Positions 49,001-57,401 are shown, counted from the first letter of the stretch. The stretch is DNA of 64,000 bases from an uncultured Tateyamaria sp. (GCF_947497045.1 NZ_CANMEU010000002.1:574819-638818), one strand, 5' to 3'. Numbers and translations: made by a program. The notes: generated by a model from the sequence alone, not told the origin.

Positions 49001-49487
49001 CCTCGACTACATGGGCCGCCACCGCACCTACGGCCCCGTTCGGACCCTGCCCACCAAGGCGTTCTTTTACGGGATGCAACCGGGCGAAGAGATCACCGCC
49101 GAAATCGACCCGGGCAAGACCCTCGAAATCCGTCTTCAGGCGGTCGGCGAGACGAACGAGGACGGCGAGGCCAAGGTGTTCTTTGAACTCAACGGTCAGC
49201 CCCGCGTCATCCGGGTGCCCAACCGCATGGTGAAATCGACAACGGTGCAGCGGCCCAAGGCCGAGCTTGGCAATGCCGCCCATGTCGGCGCGCCCATGCC
49301 CGGTGTGGTGGCAAGTGTCGGCGTGCAGGTGGGCCAGGAGGTGAGCGAGGGTGATCTGCTGCTGACCATCGAGGCAATGAAGATGGAGACGGGCATCCAC
49401 GCCGAGCGCGACGCCGTGGTCAAGGCGGTGCATATCACACCCGGCGGGCAGATCGACGCCAAGGATCTGCTTGTCGAGTTTGAGTGA
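46041..49487 (+). CDS. pyc: Pyruvate carboxylase
   Basis: Single-chain biotin enzyme that makes oxaloacetate from pyruvate. 1148 residues from the ATG at 46041 (good GGGGGGAG site). Order: biotin carboxylase (FQKILIANRGEIAIRIM at the start; GGGGRGMRPI ATP loop near 170), carboxyltransferase (TTMRDGHQSLLATRMRS near 540-560, with FHTHDTAG), the tetramerisation part, and a biotinyl domain with EAMKMETG, Lys 1114. No break in frame. It is the main anaplerotic enzyme in many roseobacters. Confidence 0.97.
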   Translation: MPDFQKILIANRGEIAIRIMRAANEMGKKTVAVFAEEDKLGLHRFKADEAYRIGEGLGPVAAYLSIDEMIRVARESGADAIHPGYGLLSENPDFVDACEQNGITFIGPRAETMRALGDKASARRVAVEAGVPVIPATEVLGDDMTAIKKEAKEVGYPLMLKASWGGGGRGMRPIADESEVEEKVLEGRREAEAAFGNGEGYLEKMILKARHVEVQILGDKHGGMYHLFERDCSVQRRNQKVVERAPAPYLTPEQRVEICDLGYKICKHVNYECAGTVEFLMDMATGKFYFIEVNPRVQVEHTVTEEVTGIDIVQAQILIAEGKTIQEATGKPTQKDVVLTGHALQTRITTEDPQNNFIPDYGRITAYREATGMGIRLDGGTAYAGGVITRYYDSLLTKVTAKAPTPEMAIARMDRALREFRIRGVSTNIAFVENLLKHPTFLDNTYHTKFIDETPDLFTFKRRRDRGTKVLTYIADITVNGHPEVKDRPRPRADLKPPKPPALQADPTHQMGTRNLLEQKGPQAVADWMKAQQQLLITDTTMRDGHQSLLATRMRSHDMIKVAPAYAANLPQLFSMECWGGATFDVAYRFLQECPWQRLRDLREAMPNLMTQMLLRGANGVGYTNYPDNVVQEFVRVAANTGVDVFRVFDSLNWVENMRVAMDAVQEQNKICEGTICYTGDILNPDRAKYDLKYYVDMGNQLKAAGAHVLGLKDMAGLLKPAAARVLVRALKQEVGLPIHFHTHDTAGIACATILAAAEAGVDAVDCAMDALSGNTSQATLGTVVGALQHTDRDTGLSVDAIRDISDYWEAVRDHYAAFESGMQAPSSEVYLHEMPGGQFTNLKAQARSLGLEERWHEVARTYADVNQMFGDIVKVTPSSKVVGDMALMMVSQNLTRTEVEDPDKDVAFPDSVVDMMRGNLGQPPGGFPVGIQTKILKGEAPNAARPGADVPAVDLEATRADLSAQLEGREVDDEDLSGYLMYPKVFLDYMGRHRTYGPVRTLPTKAFFYGMQPGEEITAEIDPGKTLEIRLQAVGETNEDGEAKVFFELNGQPRVIRVPNRMVKSTTVQRPKAELGNAAHVGAPMPGVVASVGVQVGQEVSEGDLLLTIEAMKMETGIHAERDAVVKAVHITPGGQIDAKDLLVEFE

Positions 49488-50170
49488 TCCCGCCGCTTGC
49501 GGCATGGGGTTTGACCGGCACGCCCGTCACCTTGCGCGGCGGGCACCGCAACACAGTCCTGCGCGTTGGCGCGCATGTTCTAAAGACAACACGGCGGTCC
49601 GAAGCGGCGCTGGAGTGGCTGACCCCGGTCCATGATGCCGCGCAAGCCGCGGGATTGCGCGTACCGCGTCTGATCCGCAGCGAAGCCGGGGCCTTGAACG
49701 TCGAGGGCTGGACCTGCGAGCCATACCTGCCAGGACGGCCCTCAGATGCGCGCACAATCGCGACACGGATCGAGGCGTTTCATCATGCCTGTATCGCCCT
49801 GCCCCAACGGCCCGGATTTGCCAGCGCCACCGACCTGATCATGTCCGAGTGCGGAGGTGATGTCGATCTGCGCCTGATGCCAACGCAAGTGGTTGCGCAG
49901 ATCCGGCAAGCGTGGTCGGCGGTTGCAGGCCAGCCACAATCCGTGGTGCACGGCGACCTTGGCCCCTCAAACATCCCGATTGACCGGGAGGGCACGATCA
50001 GCCTGATCGACTGGGACGAGGCGCGGTTTGATCTGACCCTGTTCGACACCGCCCTGACGGGCAACACCAGACCCGAGGCAAAGCGCGCCAGATTGGCCCG
50101 GGAAATCGCCTGCTGCTGGCAGATCGAACCCGACCGCGCACGTCGCCTTGCTGCGACCCTGGCGCAGTGA
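49484..50170 (+). CDS. Aminoglycoside-phosphotransferase-like kinase (APH fold)
   Basis: 228 residues starting at a GTG that overlaps the pyc stop (GTGA). The APH/choline-kinase fold is seen in the catalytic loop VVHGDLGPSNIPIDREG and the metal motif LIDWDEARFDLTLFD. The N-terminal nucleotide region is shorter than in bona fide kinases (GGHRNTVLRVGAHVLKTTRR). Substrate unknown; a role tied to pyc is not supported beyond the overlap. Confidence 0.82.
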   Translation: MIPPLAAWGLTGTPVTLRGGHRNTVLRVGAHVLKTTRRSEAALEWLTPVHDAAQAAGLRVPRLIRSEAGALNVEGWTCEPYLPGRPSDARTIATRIEAFHHACIALPQRPGFASATDLIMSECGGDVDLRLMPTQVVAQIRQAWSAVAGQPQSVVHGDLGPSNIPIDREGTISLIDWDEARFDLTLFDTALTGNTRPEAKRARLAREIACCWQIEPDRARRLAATLAQ

Positions 50171-50276
50171 ACTGCGCCTTACGCCCTGCCTCAAACCGCT
50201 TTGGAACAGGCTTGCATCGCGGGTGGCACTGCGTGAAGGTCGCACTCAGGACTTTTTCAAACCTGAAAGCCATACC

Positions 50277-51425
50277 ATGAAAAGCCCCAGCAACCGCGCC
50301 ACATGGATCGCCGTTTCAGCCATGTTCGCCCTGAACGGCGCGCTTTACGGGATGTGGGCGTCGCGCATCCCTGCGGTGGCGGATATACATGGGCTGGACG
50401 CGGGTGATCTTGGTTGGCTGCTGTTGCTGCTTGCGGGCGGCGCAATCACCGCCTTTCCCCTTGCGGGTCGTTTCGCGGACAGGTTGGGGGCTGCGCGGGT
50501 CACCCTGAACATCGCTATCGCCTACAGCGTCGCATTGTGCCTGATCGGGATTGCGCCAAATGTTACCCTTCTTGCGCTGATGCTGTTCCTGTTCGGGGCC
50601 ACCCACGGGGCGATGGACGTGGCGATGAACACTTGGGCGGGCGAGGCAGAGCGGTATATCGCGCGCCCGGTCATGTCCTCGTTTCACGCGATGTTCAGCC
50701 TTGGGGCCGGTCTGGGGGCGGCATCGGGCTATGGGGCGGAGTTGTATGACGTCAGTATCGCGGCACACTTCATTCCGGGCACGGCTGCCATCGCAGCGTT
50801 GACACTGGCCTTGGCGCGGATCCCATGGGCCTCTGCGCCCCAAGCCAACACCACAAGCACCCCGTTATTTCCGATCCCGAGGGGCGCTTTGGTTGCGGTT
50901 GGGTTGATCGCCTTTTGCGCGTCCATGGGCGAAGGGGCCATGGTCGATTGGTCCGCCCTTTTCCTTGTCGATATCGCGCAGGTCAGTGCCGCCAATGCGG
51001 CCCTTGGCTATACCGTGTTTTCCATCGCCATGGTCGTCACACGGCTGATCGGGGATCAGGTGACAAAGGCGTTCGGACCGGTCACGACGGCACGGATCGC
51101 GGGTGTCTTTGCGACGGCGGGCACATTATGCGCAGTGAGCTTTGCCACCTATGGAGCCGCGCTGGTGGGCTTTGTTCTTATGGGCATCGGCTATGCAGTG
51201 ATCATGCCGCTGGTCTTTTCGCGGGCAGCCAACGACCCACACCTGCCGCCCGGCACAGCCATCGCGAGCGTGGCGACATTGGGCTATGGCGGGCTACTGT
51301 TGGGTCCGCCCCTGATCGGGTTTATCGCGCATGCCACCACCTTGCGCACCGGGTTCGGCGTGTTGGCCGTGTTGGCGGCGTTGATTATCGGGCTGGCCTA
51401 TGCGGTGCGCAGCCCGCGAACCTAG
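50277..51425 (+). CDS. MFS transporter
   Basis: 382 residues and 12 predicted membrane helices, in two six-helix halves joined by a loop near residue 190. The start at 50277 (MKSPSNRATWIAVSAMFALNGAL) replaces a longer open frame from 50148, which reads through the previous gene's stop region. The FADRLGAARV turn between helices 2 and 3 is the major-facilitator motif A. It resembles YbjJ-type permeases; the substrate is unknown. Confidence 0.88.
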   Translation: MKSPSNRATWIAVSAMFALNGALYGMWASRIPAVADIHGLDAGDLGWLLLLLAGGAITAFPLAGRFADRLGAARVTLNIAIAYSVALCLIGIAPNVTLLALMLFLFGATHGAMDVAMNTWAGEAERYIARPVMSSFHAMFSLGAGLGAASGYGAELYDVSIAAHFIPGTAAIAALTLALARIPWASAPQANTTSTPLFPIPRGALVAVGLIAFCASMGEGAMVDWSALFLVDIAQVSAANAALGYTVFSIAMVVTRLIGDQVTKAFGPVTTARIAGVFATAGTLCAVSFATYGAALVGFVLMGIGYAVIMPLVFSRAANDPHLPPGTAIASVATLGYGGLLLGPPLIGFIAHATTLRTGFGVLAVLAALIIGLAYAVRSPRT

Positions 51426-51514
51426 CCTTTGTTGTACACGGCCCTGCGCAGGACCTGCCCGCCTTTCCATATCTGAACGACCACCTCGCGCTGCGTGATC
51501 AGCTCACCGTCCAT
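51422..51514 (-). CDS. Possible small protein of 30 residues
   Basis: An ATG at 51514 opens a frame MDGELITQREVVVQIWKGG...VYNKG that ends inside the MFS stop. The upstream part of the same frame (residues reading CDLWPSGRRR) also looks coding. It may be a short gene or a decayed 3' end. No family recognised, and the ribosome site is not convincing. Confidence 0.25.
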   Translation of the reverse strand: MDGELITQREVVVQIWKGGQVLRRAVYNKG

Positions 51515-51736
51515 CCGGCGGCGGCCTGATGGCCATAAATCACAACCCGGCCCAAGCTGGTGGCGTGACGTACGACGTTACTGGTGAATATCTCTTCGAG
51601 CCTGCGGCTCTCACGCGCTCTCTGATCGACATGTGGTGTTGCCTGATCTAAGGCCGGGGTAACGGCGTGTCATGGATCGATACAAGCGTTCATTTTTGCG
51701 AGCATATATCCAATACTTCAGATCAGGGGTGCACAT
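51515..51736. other. Intergenic region before the VOC gene
   Basis: About 220 nt. The last 100 nt (AT-rich, TTCATTTTTGCGAGCATATATCC around 51690-51712) probably carries the VOC gene promoter. No RNA gene or hairpin with T-run is evident. Confidence 0.3.
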
Positions 51737-52114
51737 ATGAACATGCAGGCATTTACATATATTGTCCCGGACTATGATGCGGGCCTTGATTTCTTTTGCA
51801 GGGTGCTGGGCTTTGATCTGATCGCGGATATCGACCAAGGGCACAAAAGATGGGTTGAAGTCTGCGCACCGGGTGCCGCAACCAGCATCATCCTTGCCCG
51901 CGCCGATGGTCCCGTTCAGGAGGCCGCCATTGGCAATCAGGGCGCGGGTCGGGTGTGGCTGTTTCTGGGGACGGACGATTTTGCGCGCGACTATGCTCAC
52001 CTGCGCGCCCATGGCCTCCGGTTCGAGGAACCACCCCGCCATGAACCATATGGAACCGTCGCGGTGTTTGTTGACCCCTTTGGCAGCCGGTGGGATCTGA
52101 TCCAGCGGGCCTGA
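51737..52114 (+). CDS. VOC superfamily (glyoxalase-like) protein
   Basis: 125 residues making one pair of beta-alpha-beta-beta-beta modules: MNMQAFTYIVPDYDAGLDFFCRVLGFDLI, then WVEVCAPGAATSIILAR, and the closing HEPYGTVAVFVDPFGSRWDLIQ. The Glu/His pattern expected of metal-binding VOC enzymes is only partly present. It converges on the YHYH gene with 4 nt between the stops. Function unknown. Confidence 0.82.
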   Translation: MNMQAFTYIVPDYDAGLDFFCRVLGFDLIADIDQGHKRWVEVCAPGAATSIILARADGPVQEAAIGNQGAGRVWLFLGTDDFARDYAHLRAHGLRFEEPPRHEPYGTVAVFVDPFGSRWDLIQRA

Positions 52115-52118
52115 GACT

Positions 52119-53003
52119 TCAGCCCTTGGCAAATCCCTTGCCCGGCGTGCCCACAAGGCAGCGCGGGATCACCGGATATGTATCTGTCAGAAAATAGGCA
52201 TATGTGCCGCCGGGATATTCAGAAGACGTGATCATGGCCCCGTTGCAGTCATCCAATTGGCCAGATCCGGGCAGGTATTCATAGTCCTGCTGGAACGCAC
52301 CATCATATCGCCCGCCCGGTGCGATCCCACCCGGACGCCGCCCTGATTTCAACCGATAGGACGAGGTCATCCGCACCGTTTTGCCACCAAGCTCAGCCGT
52401 CAGCGCATAAATCGGGAAACCGTCCGCGGCGTAGCCAATCAAGGGTGACGGGGCCGAGGCTGACCAGCCCAATTGCTGCATCAGCCCCACAGGCAGGCCG
52501 TGGTAATGATAAGCACCGGTGGGCTGCACATGGGCATAGTTGGCATCAAGCCCGAGAGACACTGCTCCGCCCAAGGCATTGTATTGCCACCCGGAACGAG
52601 GACTGCCCTGCCAGAACTCCGCCGCATTGGGATCAAAGGGCACGCCATTGATCGCAACGCCAAAGGACGCGCCGCGCTGCAAGGGCGTGGCGTGGCCCAC
52701 CTTGGGGCTGACGGGCACGCGAAAGGTATGGGATTGGGCAGAAATGCGGTTCGGGTTGCCAGAGTTGGGAAAGCGGCCAACAGCATGGGTCGGCACACCG
52801 TTGGACGCGATGGTGCGGGTCCGTGCGGTCTGCGTGATCTTGACCGACCCGCCCGACAGTCGCTGTGCCGCACGGGTCAAGGTCACAGGTTCAACCTTGG
52901 TCGTAGTGTGTTGGCGCAATCTGGGCTGTGCGTCGCCTTGTACAGCGCAGGCCAACAGGATCGCGCCAATCAGCATCGCGGTCTTGAGTTGGGACAAGGT
53001 CAT
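52119..53003 (-). CDS. Secreted YHYH-domain protein
   Basis: 294 residues from 53003 (MTLSQLKTAMLIGAILLACAVQGDAQ, a Sec or lipoprotein-type signal). The YHYH signature occurs as TGAYHYHGLP near residue 160, followed by LIGYAADGFPIYALTAELGGKTVRM and a Cys pair (DDCNGAM and PRCLVGTPG) near the C-terminus, all as in the YHYH family (PF14240). Such proteins are exported; their chemistry is unknown. It ends convergent with VOC and starts 22 nt after its partner gene. Confidence 0.88.
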   Translation of the reverse strand: MTLSQLKTAMLIGAILLACAVQGDAQPRLRQHTTTKVEPVTLTRAAQRLSGGSVKITQTARTRTIASNGVPTHAVGRFPNSGNPNRISAQSHTFRVPVSPKVGHATPLQRGASFGVAINGVPFDPNAAEFWQGSPRSGWQYNALGGAVSLGLDANYAHVQPTGAYHYHGLPVGLMQQLGWSASAPSPLIGYAADGFPIYALTAELGGKTVRMTSSYRLKSGRRPGGIAPGGRYDGAFQQDYEYLPGSGQLDDCNGAMITSSEYPGGTYAYFLTDTYPVIPRCLVGTPGKGFAKG

Positions 53004-53025
53004 GGTCGGTCTCCGGTGTTGAAGG

Positions 53026-53424
53026 CTATTTGCCGGCCCGATCGGGACCGGGGATGACAACGACAGCCCCTTGGCCGACGGGGCCGAAATCGAGCATCAG
53101 GGTAAAAATATCGGGCGGTGGGCCGTCAAAGCGCAGGCGGGTGTGTAATTCCACATCTTCGGCAAAGTTCACATAGATCGGATCGAAGGCGGGGCTGATG
53201 GCCCCCTCGGCCGCAATCCCCACCAGAACCAGTGGGCCGCCAAGCCCGGTCAGCGTCACGCTCAGTTCGACCACCTGCCCCGTCGCAGCCGCCCGAGAGA
53301 CCTCGGCCAGCATATCCGGCACATGGGGGCCGTCATGGGCCACGGCCTGCACCGCCCCCCAACAGATCACGGTCAAGGCAATCACGGACAGAATGGATCG
53401 CGCACGGTGGGTCATGGTGGTCAT
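53026..53424 (-). CDS. Exported protein of 132 aa upstream of the YHYH gene
   Basis: MTTMTHRARSILSVIALTVICWGAVQAVAHDG is a signal peptide with likely cleavage after QAVA. The mature part is short, all beta in character (VVELSVTLTGLGGPLVLVGIA), possibly with a copper-type methionine/histidine patch (AHDGPHVPDM). It is 22 nt before the YHYH gene and most likely cotranscribed with it. No named family. Confidence 0.7.
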   Translation of the reverse strand: MTTMTHRARSILSVIALTVICWGAVQAVAHDGPHVPDMLAEVSRAAATGQVVELSVTLTGLGGPLVLVGIAAEGAISPAFDPIYVNFAEDVELHTRLRFDGPPPDIFTLMLDFGPVGQGAVVVIPGPDRAGK

Positions 53425-53567
53425 ACGCACCCCAAATCGGTTTCCGTCGCACAACACCTTAAAATTTTTGCCTGCGCCATGTGATACTCTCAAGTTTTTT
53501 GTGCAGCCCCGCACTTTTCCACTTGCAGCGCGCGGCAGGGGTAAGTATCTCCGGCTCACCCAAGGAA

Positions 53568-53642
53568 GCGGGCGTAGCTCAGGGGTAGAGCATAACCTTG
53601 CCAAGGTTAGGGTCGGGCGTTCGAATCGCCTCGCCCGCTCCA
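53568..53642 (+). tRNA. tRNA-Gly (anticodon GCC)
   Basis: 75 nt including an encoded CCA. 7-bp acceptor GCGGGCG/CGCCCGC, D stem GCTC/GAGC, anticodon stem TAACC/GGTTA with loop TTGCCAA (anticodon GCC), and a T arm with TTCGAAT. Canonical type I. A strong terminator follows at 53687. Confidence 0.97.
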
Positions 53643-53686
53643 ACTTTCCAACCCTACCCCGGTTGGTCACGACAGATTACGATGAC

Positions 53687-53715
53687 AGGACCTCCCCCCG
53701 GGGGGTCCTTTCGTT
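53687..53715 (+). terminator. Terminator of tRNA-Gly
   Basis: AGGACC and GGTCCT flank a C-run and a G-run (CCCCCC next to GGGGGG), followed by TTTCGTTTTT. It is placed 45 nt after the tRNA and before the next gene, which therefore cannot start upstream of it. Confidence 0.75.
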
Positions 53716-53765
53716 TTTCGCACTACTTATTGGCGGGGCACGCCATATCAGCCGGAGAATCTGCC

Positions 53766-54551
53766 GTGGTTTTGGATATCGAAGTGCATCTGGAATACGA
53801 CCTTCCCGCCCCTGTGGACCTTTTGGTGCAGATCGAGGCAGCCCCCCTGCCCGATCAACATCTCCTGTCAGCCCATATCGAAACGTCGCAGACGCAGCAC
53901 TTTACCCGCGTTGCCGCAGAGGATGACATCGGCACCCGCATCTGGTTGCAAGCGGAGGACACATTTCAGTGCAACTATACCGCGCGGGTGCAAGTGGACC
54001 GGCCCGTGCCTGACCTGGGCATCCTAAACGCTGTCGCGCCCCATCTGCTGCCCGGTGAGACGGTGCGCTATCTGATGCCGTCACGATATTGCCCATCGGA
54101 CGAGTTTCAGACCTTTGTTGCAGCAGAGTTTGGCGGCCTTCAGGGCGGGGCGCGGATTGCCGCCATCAACGACTGGATCGCAGATGCGTTTTCCTATGTG
54201 CCGGGGGTCAGCAATGCCCAGACCACGGCGATTGACAGCTTTGTGCAGCGTCAGGGGATTTGCCGGGACTTTGCCCATGTGATGATTGCGCTGGCGCGGG
54301 CCTCGACCATCCCGGCCCGCTTTGCCAGCGTCTATGCGCCCGACGTCACCCCGCAGGATTTTCATGCCGTGGCCGAGGTTTATCTGGATGGCGCGTGGCA
54401 TTTGGTGGACCCGACCGGCATGGCAACCCCCGACACGATGGCCCGGATCGGCGTCGGCGCGGATGCAGCCGATGTGGCGTTCCTGAATGTGTTTGGACAG
54501 GCCGGCTTCGTGGCCCAATCGGTATCCGTGGCCCGCTCTAAAACACCTTGA
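53766..54551 (+). CDS. Transglutaminase-like cysteine protease-fold protein
   Basis: 261 residues. I start at GTG 53766 (ribosome site GGAGAATCTGCC), since earlier in-frame ATGs lie inside the tRNA terminator. The N-terminal half is a beta domain found in such proteins (residues 1-105), the second half has the transglutaminase core with the catalytic triad: Cys in [16 protein letters not shown], His in [16 protein letters not shown], Asp in [10 protein letters not shown]. Hence an enzymatic core is intact. Its 3' end overlaps the converging Lrp-type gene by 14 nt. Confidence 0.88.
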   Translation: MVLDIEVHLEYDLPAPVDLLVQIEAAPLPDQHLLSAHIETSQTQHFTRVAAEDDIGTRIWLQAEDTFQCNYTARVQVDRPVPDLGILNAVAPHLLPGETVRYLMPSRYCPSDEFQTFVAAEFGGLQGGARIAAINDWIADAFSYVPGVSNAQTTAIDSFVQRQGICRDFAHVMIALARASTIPARFASVYAPDVTPQDFHAVAEVYLDGAWHLVDPTGMATPDTMARIGVGADAADVAFLNVFGQAGFVAQSVSVARSKTP

Positions 54552-54777
54552 ACGTCATGGTCGTGAGCGAGCGTTCGATCCCGCCGATGTCCAGCAGCTG
54601 GTCGTTGATATATTTGCCAACATCCTGATCGGTCGGAATGTAGACCTTCATCATCAGGTCATAATCGCCGGATGTGGAATAGAGTTCGGAGTGGATTTCG
54701 CGCAGCGCGATCTCTTCGGCCACCTTGTAGGTCGATCCAGGGCGGCATCGGATCTGGATAAAGACGCATGTGGACAT
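54538..54777 (-). CDS. Stand-alone Lrp/AsnC ligand-binding (RAM) domain protein
   Basis: 79 residues matching only the C-terminal RAM domain of Lrp/AsnC regulators ([43 protein letters not shown], and a final TMTFKVF). There is no DNA-binding helix-turn-helix, so it may sense an amino acid or dimerise with a full-length partner. The gene is complete: start, clean coding to stop, with a divergent hisB 147 nt away. Confidence 0.85.
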   Translation of the reverse strand: MSTCVFIQIRCRPGSTYKVAEEIALREIHSELYSTSGDYDLMMKVYIPTDQDVGKYINDQLLDIGGIERSLTTMTFKVF

Positions 54778-54924
54778 CGGGAAGGCCTTTTTCGTGACAG
54801 ATATGCCGATCTAGTGCCATGTCGGAGGGGGGCGGCGCAAGGACTGGCGCGGTGGCCCTTGGCTGCGCGCGCGCCGCCCCCTATAGAAGCGCCAACGCAT
54901 ATTTTCGAACCGGAGGCCTGCCCC

Positions 54925-55512
54925 ATGCGCAGCACCACCCTGACCCGCACCACCGCCGAGACCGATATTTCGGTCGCGTTGAATCTGGATGGTACGGGTG
55001 TGTACGACAACCAGACCGGGGTCGGGTTCTTTGATCACATGCTGGATCAGTTGGCGCGGCATGCGCTGATCGACATGACCGTCCGCTGCGCGGGGGATTT
55101 GCACATCGACGATCACCACACGGTCGAGGATGTGGGCATTGCCATCGGCCAGGCATTGGCCGAAGCCGTGGGCAACAAGAAGGGCATTCAGCGCTATGGG
55201 TCCTGCCTGTTGCCGATGGATGATGCGTTGGTGCGGGCCGCCCTTGATCTGTCAGGCCGTCCGTTTCTGGTGTGGAACGTGGATTTGCCCACGCCCAAGA
55301 TCGGCACCTTTGACACCGAATTGGTGCGCGAGTTCTTTCAGGCGCTGTCCACGCATGCGGGCATCACGCTGCATGTGGACATGCTGCATGGCCTCAACAG
55401 TCACCATATTGCCGAGGCGGCCTTCAAGGCGGTGGCGCGCGCGTTGCGCATTGCGCTTGAGGTTGATCCGCGCGTGGCCGATGCAATCCCGTCCACCAAG
55501 GGCACCTTATGA
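54925..55512 (+). CDS. hisB: Imidazoleglycerol-phosphate dehydratase
   Basis: HisB catalyses step 6 of histidine synthesis. 195 residues, the monofunctional form. Metal motifs: [17 protein letters not shown] and [21 protein letters not shown], then [13 protein letters not shown] and the second repeat with [22 protein letters not shown]. The start is an ATG at 54925 with a GGAGG-type site (CCGGAGGCC). Its stop overlaps the hisH start by 4 nt. Confidence 0.97.
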   Translation: MRSTTLTRTTAETDISVALNLDGTGVYDNQTGVGFFDHMLDQLARHALIDMTVRCAGDLHIDDHHTVEDVGIAIGQALAEAVGNKKGIQRYGSCLLPMDDALVRAALDLSGRPFLVWNVDLPTPKIGTFDTELVREFFQALSTHAGITLHVDMLHGLNSHHIAEAAFKAVARALRIALEVDPRVADAIPSTKGTL

Positions 55513-56150
55513 GCCTCACGGTTCTGATCGATTACGAAAGCGGCAATCTGCATTCGGCCCACAAGGCGTTTGAACGCATGGCGCGCGAGGCGGATGCGGG
55601 CACGGTAGTGGTCACCTCTGACGCTGATGTGGTGGCCAAGGCCGACCGGATCGTGCTGCCCGGTGACGGGGCCTTTCCGGCCTGTGCGACGGCTCTGCGC
55701 GGTGCGGGCGGGCTGTATGACGCGCTGGTTGAGGCGGTCGAGGTCAGGGGCCGCCCGTTTCTGGGCATCTGCGTCGGCATGCAGTTGATGGCCACATGGG
55801 GCCGCGAATATGCCGACACGCCGGGTCTGGATTGGGTAAACGGTCAGGTGGTGCCGATTGTGCCCGGCGATGACAGTTTCAAGGTTCCGCATATGGGCTG
55901 GAACGATCTGGTGCTGGATGCGCCGCATCCGGTGTTTGAGGGTGTGATGAGTGGTGATCACACCTATTTCGTTCATTCCTATCATTTTGAGGTGGCTGAT
56001 CCGGCATTGCGTCTGGCCCATGTGGATTATGCGGGTGATGTGACGGCTGTGGTCGGGCGCGACACGATGCTGGGTCTACAGTTTCATCCCGAAAAGAGTC
56101 AGGATGTGGGGCTGCGTATGATCCGCAATTTTCTGGCGTGGGCCCCTTGA
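55509..56150 (+). CDS. hisH: Imidazole glycerol phosphate synthase glutaminase subunit
   Basis: HisH supplies ammonia to HisF. 213 residues: class I glutamine amidotransferase triad with Cys in [12 protein letters not shown], and His/Glu in [15 protein letters not shown]. The oxyanion strand [17 protein letters not shown] is in place. It is translationally coupled to hisB. Its partner hisF is on the other strand, 490 nt away, which is unusual. Confidence 0.97.
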   Translation: MSLTVLIDYESGNLHSAHKAFERMAREADAGTVVVTSDADVVAKADRIVLPGDGAFPACATALRGAGGLYDALVEAVEVRGRPFLGICVGMQLMATWGREYADTPGLDWVNGQVVPIVPGDDSFKVPHMGWNDLVLDAPHPVFEGVMSGDHTYFVHSYHFEVADPALRLAHVDYAGDVTAVVGRDTMLGLQFHPEKSQDVGLRMIRNFLAWAP

Positions 56151-56160
56151 TCAAGAGGTG

Positions 56161-56181
56161 AGGCGCAGGACACCTGCGCCT
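56161..56181. repeat. Perfect hairpin after hisH
   Basis: AGGCGCAGG, ACA, CCTGCGCCT: 9-bp stem with a 3-nt loop, 10 nt after the hisH stop. No T-run follows on the plus strand. It may help to end hisBH transcription or be a short palindromic repeat. Confidence 0.5.
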
Positions 56182-56250
56182 TACGGGCTGCCGGTAGCTT
56201 TATGCGAAACCGCAGGGTTTGTAGGGGCTCTGCCCCCGGCCAAAGGCCTC

Positions 56251-56277
56251 CCCCGCGGTATTTTTGGTCAAAAGAAG
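56251..56277 (+). repeat. 27-nt dispersed intergenic repeat, copy B
   Basis: Identical to copy A at 31083. Preceded by two small hairpins (GGGGC/GCCCC and GGCC/GGCC), as in copy A, and ends one base before the 3' end of hisE. It is at the left edge of the stretch where histidine genes change strand. Confidence 0.7.
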
Positions 56278-56278
56278 A

Positions 56279-56587
56279 TCAGGGGCGGTTTGCTTTTTCG
56301 CTGAGACCGGACGTGCCCTGGCGTTTGGCAAGTTCCGCCATCACATCCGCAAGTGCCACATCGCGCGCGGCCAGCATGACCAGCAGGTGATAAAGCACAT
56401 CTGCGGCTTCGGACGTGAGCGCGGCCCTGTCGCCCTTCGCGGCTTCGATGATCGCCTCAACGGCTTCTTCGCCGAACTTTTCAGCGCATTTTTCAGGGCC
56501 CTTTGCAAGCAGCCTGGCCGTCCACGAACTGTCGGGATCGGCTCCTTTGCGCGCTTCAATGGTTGCGAACAGGTCGTCAAGCGTCAT
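56279..56587 (-). CDS. hisE: Phosphoribosyl-ATP pyrophosphatase
   Basis: HisE removes pyrophosphate from phosphoribosyl-ATP (step 2). 102 residues from the ATG at 56587 (MTLDDLFATIEARKG); an ATG at 56599 lies inside a 28-nt tandem repeat and adds four residues. The all-helical MazG-like core with its acidic metal patch (CAEKFGEEAVEAIIEAA...SEAADVLYHLLVMLA) is complete. The ribosome site is poor at both starts; it may depend on hisF translation. Confidence 0.93.
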   Translation of the reverse strand: MTLDDLFATIEARKGADPDSSWTARLLAKGPEKCAEKFGEEAVEAIIEAAKGDRAALTSEAADVLYHLLVMLAARDVALADVMAELAKRQGTSGLSEKANRP

Positions 56588-56641
56588 GGCGCTTGCCATA
56601 AATCATGTGCGTTATGGCGCTTGCCGCAAATCATGTGCGTC
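56586..56641. repeat. 28-nt tandem duplication at the hisF-hisE junction
   Basis: Two near-identical 28-nt units (starting ATGGCGCTTGCC, at 56586-56613 and 56614-56641; three mismatches, ATA against GCA and the last base). The duplication covers the whole gap between the hisF stop and the hisE start, and the first unit provides the hisE ATG. Confidence 0.75.
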
Positions 56642-57401
56642 ATGTCAGCCTCATGGGAATGCCAGCCGCGGCCATATGCGCCTTGGCTTGTCCGATTGTG
56701 AAATCACCAAAGTGGAAAATCGACGCCGCCAGCACCGCCGATGCGCCCCCTTGGGTGACCCCGTCAACGAGGTGATCCAGCGTGCCGACCCCACCGCTTG
56801 CAATCACGGGAATCTTGACGGCATCCGAAATGGCACGCGTGAGGGGCAGATTGAACCCGGCCCGGGTGCCATCACGGTCCATCGAGGTCAGCAGGATTTC
56901 CCCTGCCCCTTTGGCCGCTGCGGTGCGCGCAAAGTCAACCGCGTCTATGCCAGTGGGTTTGCGCCCGCCATGGGTGAAAATCTCCCATCTTCCGGGGCTG
57001 ACGGTCTTGGCGTCAATTGCGCAGACAATGCACTGGCTGCCAAACTGGTCGGCGGCGCGGGTCAGGACGTTAGGGTCCGCAACGGCCGCCGAGTTGAACG
57101 ACACCTTGTCGGCCCCTGCCAACAGCAACGCACGCACATCCCCAACCGTGCGCACTCCGCCCCCCACCGTAAGCGGGATAAAGCATTGCTCGGCCGTGCG
57201 CCGCACCAGATCAAACATGGTGCCTCGGTTTTCATGGGTGGCGTGGATGTCGAGAAAACACAGCTCATCCGCGCCCGCCGCATCATAGGCCTGCGCTGCG
57301 GCCACAGGGTCACCCGCGTCCACCAGGTCGACAAAATTCACGCCTTTGACCACGCGCCCGTCAGCGACATCAAGGCAAGGTATGATCCGGGTTTTCAACA
57401 T
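56640..57401 (-). CDS. hisF: Imidazole glycerol phosphate synthase cyclase subunit
   Basis: HisF closes the imidazole ring with ammonia from HisH. 253 residues from 57401 ([20 protein letters not shown]). TIM-barrel with two half-repeats: catalytic Asp in IPCLDVADG and Asp in [11 protein letters not shown], phosphate loops TVGGGVRT and IASGGVGTL, and the [14 protein letters not shown] strand. Full length. Upstream in-frame starts are in the intergenic gap. Confidence 0.97.
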   Translation of the reverse strand: MLKTRIIPCLDVADGRVVKGVNFVDLVDAGDPVAAAQAYDAAGADELCFLDIHATHENRGTMFDLVRRTAEQCFIPLTVGGGVRTVGDVRALLLAGADKVSFNSAAVADPNVLTRAADQFGSQCIVCAIDAKTVSPGRWEIFTHGGRKPTGIDAVDFARTAAAKGAGEILLTSMDRDGTRAGFNLPLTRAISDAVKIPVIASGGVGTLDHLVDGVTQGGASAVLAASIFHFGDFTIGQAKAHMAAAGIPMRLT

